Source: Candidatus Altarchaeota archaeon
GTDB lineage: Archaea > Altiarchaeota > Altiarchaeia > IMC4 > QMZM01
Length of the DNA: 15,706 nucleotides
Reading direction: 5' to 3'
NCBI GenBank assembly: GCA_018897475.1
Contig: JAHIKS010000064.1
Coordinates: 1 to 15,706 of the forward strand
The notes under the pieces are model-generated. The model was not told the DNA's origin. It made no database searches and saw only the letters and a list, made by a program, of their open reading frames with translations. The translations under genes and the position numbers were made by a program. This document shows, piece by piece, positions 13,769 through 15,706 of the stretch (the stretch's first letter is position 1; each line of letters opens with the position of its first letter).

Positions 13769-14834
13769 TTTTATTGAATTTATACGCTATTGCGCAGGCC
13801 CCTTCGCTTGAGACCATGCAGGGCCCAACCGGTTTATCGGGAGCGCACCCCTTTCCAAAGATAGGGCACTCATCCGGCCTTATCAGCCCCTTCAGGATGT
13901 CCCCGCATCTGCAGCCTGCGGGCTCTCCCCTATCCTCTACCTTGATATTGAATTTCTTTCTTGCGTCATACTGTGAGAATTCCTCTTTCAGTTCAAGACC
14001 TGAACCAGGGATTATGGGGAACCCCCTCCATCTAACGTCGCAGGGCTGGAAGACCTCGTTCATAATCTCCAGGGCCCTGGGGTTTCCTTCATCCTTAACA
14101 ACCCTTGAATATTCGTTTTTCACCTCTGCCTTGCCATTCTCCATCATTTCAAGAATGAGAAGGATTCCGAACAGCACATCCAGCGGCTCAAATCCTGCTA
14201 TAACCTGGGGCACATTGAACTTCTCGGTCAGGGGCCTGTAGGGCCCTAAACCTATTATCGCTGAAACATGGCCCGGGTCTATGAAGCCGTTAACCTTCAC
14301 GTCCCCTGAGCTGAGGAGCAGGTCCATGGCATTCGGGATTGTCCTGTGGCAGCAGAGCACGGAGAAATTCCCTGGCGCCGTTTTCAGTTCGGCAGCCGTC
14401 GAGGGGGCAGTCGTCTCAAAGCCGATTGCGATATGCACCACATCCGTGTCAGGATTCTCGGCCGCAATCCTTGCAGCGTCAGTAATCGAATATACCACCC
14501 TTACGTCGCCGCCCTTCGCTTTCACTCCCTCCAGGGAATTCTCACTACCCGGGACTTTAAGCATATCTCCAAAGGTAGTTACTGTCAGGCCCTTATCGGC
14601 CAGAGCGATGGCCTCGTCTATCTCCCTTCCCGTAGTAACGCAGACAGGGCACCCCGGCCCAGAAATGACCTCGACGTTCTCCGGCAGCAACGAGCGTATC
14701 CCATACCTGGTTATCGTATCCTCGTGAGTGCCGCAGACGTGCATAATCTTGGCATGGTCAAGGTTCTTGGCAATCTCCTTAATCCTGTCGCACGCCTTTT
14801 TTGCCGTCTCCCTGTCCCTGAACTCAGTTATCAT
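13761..14834 (-). CDS. hypD: Hydrogenase maturation protein HypD
   Basis: A 357-aa Fe-S scaffold on which the Fe(CN)2CO unit of [NiFe] hydrogenase is assembled with HypC. Family motifs are intact: HVCGTHE (Cys 34), GPGCPVCV (Cys 62, 65), GFETTAP, and the C-terminal cluster-binding region GCRCGDILKG...ECPIFGKGCAP...GPCMVSSEGAC. Length is standard. The start overlaps the hypC stop by 11 nt and the end overlaps hypA by 8 nt, so the three genes form one transcript. It serves the MvhA subunit encoded on the opposite strand next door. Confidence 0.97.
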   Translation of the reverse strand: MITEFRDRETAKKACDRIKEIAKNLDHAKIMHVCGTHEDTITRYGIRSLLPENVEVISGPGCPVCVTTGREIDEAIALADKGLTVTTFGDMLKVPGSENSLEGVKAKGGDVRVVYSITDAARIAAENPDTDVVHIAIGFETTAPSTAAELKTAPGNFSVLCCHRTIPNAMDLLLSSGDVKVNGFIDPGHVSAIIGLGPYRPLTEKFNVPQVIAGFEPLDVLFGILLILEMMENGKAEVKNEYSRVVKDEGNPRALEIMNEVFQPCDVRWRGFPIIPGSGLELKEEFSQYDARKKFNIKVEDRGEPAGCRCGDILKGLIRPDECPIFGKGCAPDKPVGPCMVSSEGACAIAYKFNKNA

Positions 14835-15048
14835 CTTCGAGCTTTAGAATCTCTTCAAAATAGCGGAGCGTCTCCTTCGCGTCCTCTTCGCTCATGGTCT
14901 GTATTGCATAACCGGTATGCACAATGACCCAGTCCCCCTCCTTCGCATCGACGAGGTCGAGCTTCACCTCTCTCTTAACCCCTCCAAAGTCCACCTCTGC
15001 AGAATTCCCGTTTATCCTCAGAATCTTTGCTGGAATTGCTAGACACAT
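14824..15048 (-). CDS. hypC: Hydrogenase assembly chaperone HypC
   Basis: A 74-aa chaperone with the MCLAIPAKI start. Cys 2 is the essential residue that holds the Fe(CN)2CO precursor with HypD and docks on the large subunit. GDWVIVHTGYAI is the conserved central segment. It is first in the minus-strand operon. There is no Shine-Dalgarno before the ATG, and the TATA-like palindrome is centred 28 bp upstream, so the transcript is probably leaderless. Length is normal. Confidence 0.96.
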   Translation of the reverse strand: MCLAIPAKILRINGNSAEVDFGGVKREVKLDLVDAKEGDWVIVHTGYAIQTMSEEDAKETLRYFEEILKLEDDN

Positions 15049-15066
15049 TCTGATTTTACCCCTGAA

Positions 15067-15085
15067 TACTCTATATTATAGAGTA
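15067..15085. promoter_or_regulatory. Symmetric bidirectional promoter between hypC and hypF
   Basis: TACTCTATATTATAGAGTA has 9-base arms around a single central T at 15076. It contains TATA-like sequence on both strands. The centre is 24 bp from the hypF ATG (15100) and 28 bp from the first base of the hypC ATG (15048), close to the usual archaeal TATA-to-start distance in both directions. Neither gene has a ribosome site. One palindrome driving two leaderless transcripts fits the layout; it could also be an operator. Confidence 0.6.
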
Positions 15086-15099
15086 ATCAATGCAGAAAA

Positions 15100-15706
15100 A
15101 TGCGGCAGCACTTATCAATAATCAGGATTTCCGGCGTTGTCCAGGGAGTCGGCTTTCGACCCTCCATCTACAGGATTGCAAAGAAGATTGGGCTGCCCGG
15201 CTGGGTCAGGAACCTCGGCGATGCCGGGGTCGAGGTACAGCTAGAGGGCAGCAAAAAGGAGATATCGGAATTCATTGATATTCTAAAAAAGGAAAAGCCA
15301 GTAAATTCCAGAATAGATGATATTAAAATAGAGTGGAAGGATTCCCCCGCCGGCTTCGACGACTTCAAAATAATAAAGTCCGGCGGCAAGGGCATCGAGG
15401 GCATAACGCCCGCGGATATTGCCCTCTGCGATAACTGCGCGGACGAGATTCTCAACAGCAAGAACAGGAGACACAGCTACCCCTTCACGACCTGCACCGA
15501 CTGCGGCCCCAGATTCACGACAATCCGGGGGATTCCCTACGACAGGCAGAATACGGCCTTTGATGAATTCCCGCCCTGCAAGGAATGCGGGAGGGAATAC
15601 TCCAGCCCGGAGGATAGGAGATTCCACGCCCAGACCATCGCCTGCGGGAAATGCGGCCCGGAATATTTTTTGGTTGATGATAAAGGAAAAAGAACTCCAG
15701 ACCCGA
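15100..15706 (+). CDS. hypF: Carbamoyltransferase HypF, 3' partial
   Basis: The N-terminal 202 residues of HypF, which makes the cyanide ligands of the [NiFe] site from carbamoyl phosphate. Starting at ATG 15100 it reads MRQHLSIIRISGVVQGVGFR, the acylphosphatase-like domain (about residues 1-95), then the two zinc-finger pairs: C110xxC113 with C132xxC135, and C160xxC163 with C182xxC185. The YrdC-like and Kae1-like domains lie beyond the window. An ATG at 15090 is in another frame. It diverges from hypC with 51 bp between starts and no Shine-Dalgarno, which suggests leaderless expression. Confidence 0.95.
   Translation, partial: MRQHLSIIRISGVVQGVGFRPSIYRIAKKIGLPGWVRNLGDAGVEVQLEGSKKEISEFIDILKKEKPVNSRIDDIKIEWKDSPAGFDDFKIIKSGGKGIEGITPADIALCDNCADEILNSKNRRHSYPFTTCTDCGPRFTTIRGIPYDRQNTAFDEFPPCKECGREYSSPEDRRFHAQTIACGKCGPEYFLVDDKGKRTPDP

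Noticed and set aside
14281..14727. 148-codon plus-strand frame opposite hypD
   Set aside because: It is antisense to conserved HypD motifs (GFETTAP, GPGCPVC) and is a coding shadow.
15090..15278. 62-codon frame starting at ATG 15090
   Set aside because: It overlaps the HypF frame that starts at 15100, which matches the acylphosphatase and zinc-finger domains; the 15090 frame matches nothing.

Overview
This window is archaeal. The evidence is a complete HdrABC-MvhADG-type hydrogenase/heterodisulfide reductase set, an archaeal XRE-type regulator of the COG2522 kind, AT-rich TATA-like elements, and several genes that start with no Shine-Dalgarno sequence. The HdrA-MvhD fusion and the mixture of neighbours do not let me name a lineage. 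An uncultivated euryarchaeal-type or related anaerobe is the safest reading. I see no tRNA, rRNA, CRISPR array or insertion sequence.

Region 1 (1-2392) is the end of an operon for a DUF2318/FtrD-like membrane-anchored metal or Fe-S protein (cut by the window edge), a MacB/LolD-type ABC ATPase and a MacB/FtsX-type permease. The permease carries a Cys pair in its outer domain.

Region 2 (2385-5558) is a metal-handling operon, most likely copper. It holds a tiny Met-rich membrane protein, a 52-aa Cys-rich protein, a 32-aa heavy-metal-binding mini-protein and a Cu+ P1B-type ATPase with an N-terminal YHS/TRASH-like module. A TTAAC-N4-GTTAA palindrome sits between its candidate TATA box and start codon. 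The same 16-bp element, with one mismatch, recurs at 6353-6368.

Region 3 (5559-6604) is a scar and a control region. It holds two gene remnants in opposite directions (a winged-helix piece and the C-terminus of a membrane protein), an intact HTH regulator with a C-terminal Cys/His cluster on the minus strand, and an AT-rich intergenic tract full of palindromes and hairpins that leads into the hydrogenase operon.

Region 4 (6605-13407) is one tight plus-strand operon: hdrA-mvhD fusion, mvhG, mvhA, a CBS-domain gene, a hydrogenase maturation endopeptidase, hdrC and hdrB. Together these would make a soluble H2-oxidising, flavin-based electron-bifurcating complex. MvhAG splits H2, MvhD passes electrons to the flavin of HdrA, and HdrBC reduces a disulfide while ferredoxin is reduced. 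All active-site Cys of MvhA and HdrB are present, but HdrA has lost several Cys seen in standard HdrA.

Region 5 (13409-15706) holds the [NiFe] maturation genes. hypC-hypD-hypA lie on the minus strand and run tail to tail into hdrB with one base between. hypF diverges on the plus strand and leaves the window. A single 19-bp palindrome between hypC and hypF appears to be a shared bidirectional TATA element for two leaderless transcripts. hypB and hypE are not in the window.
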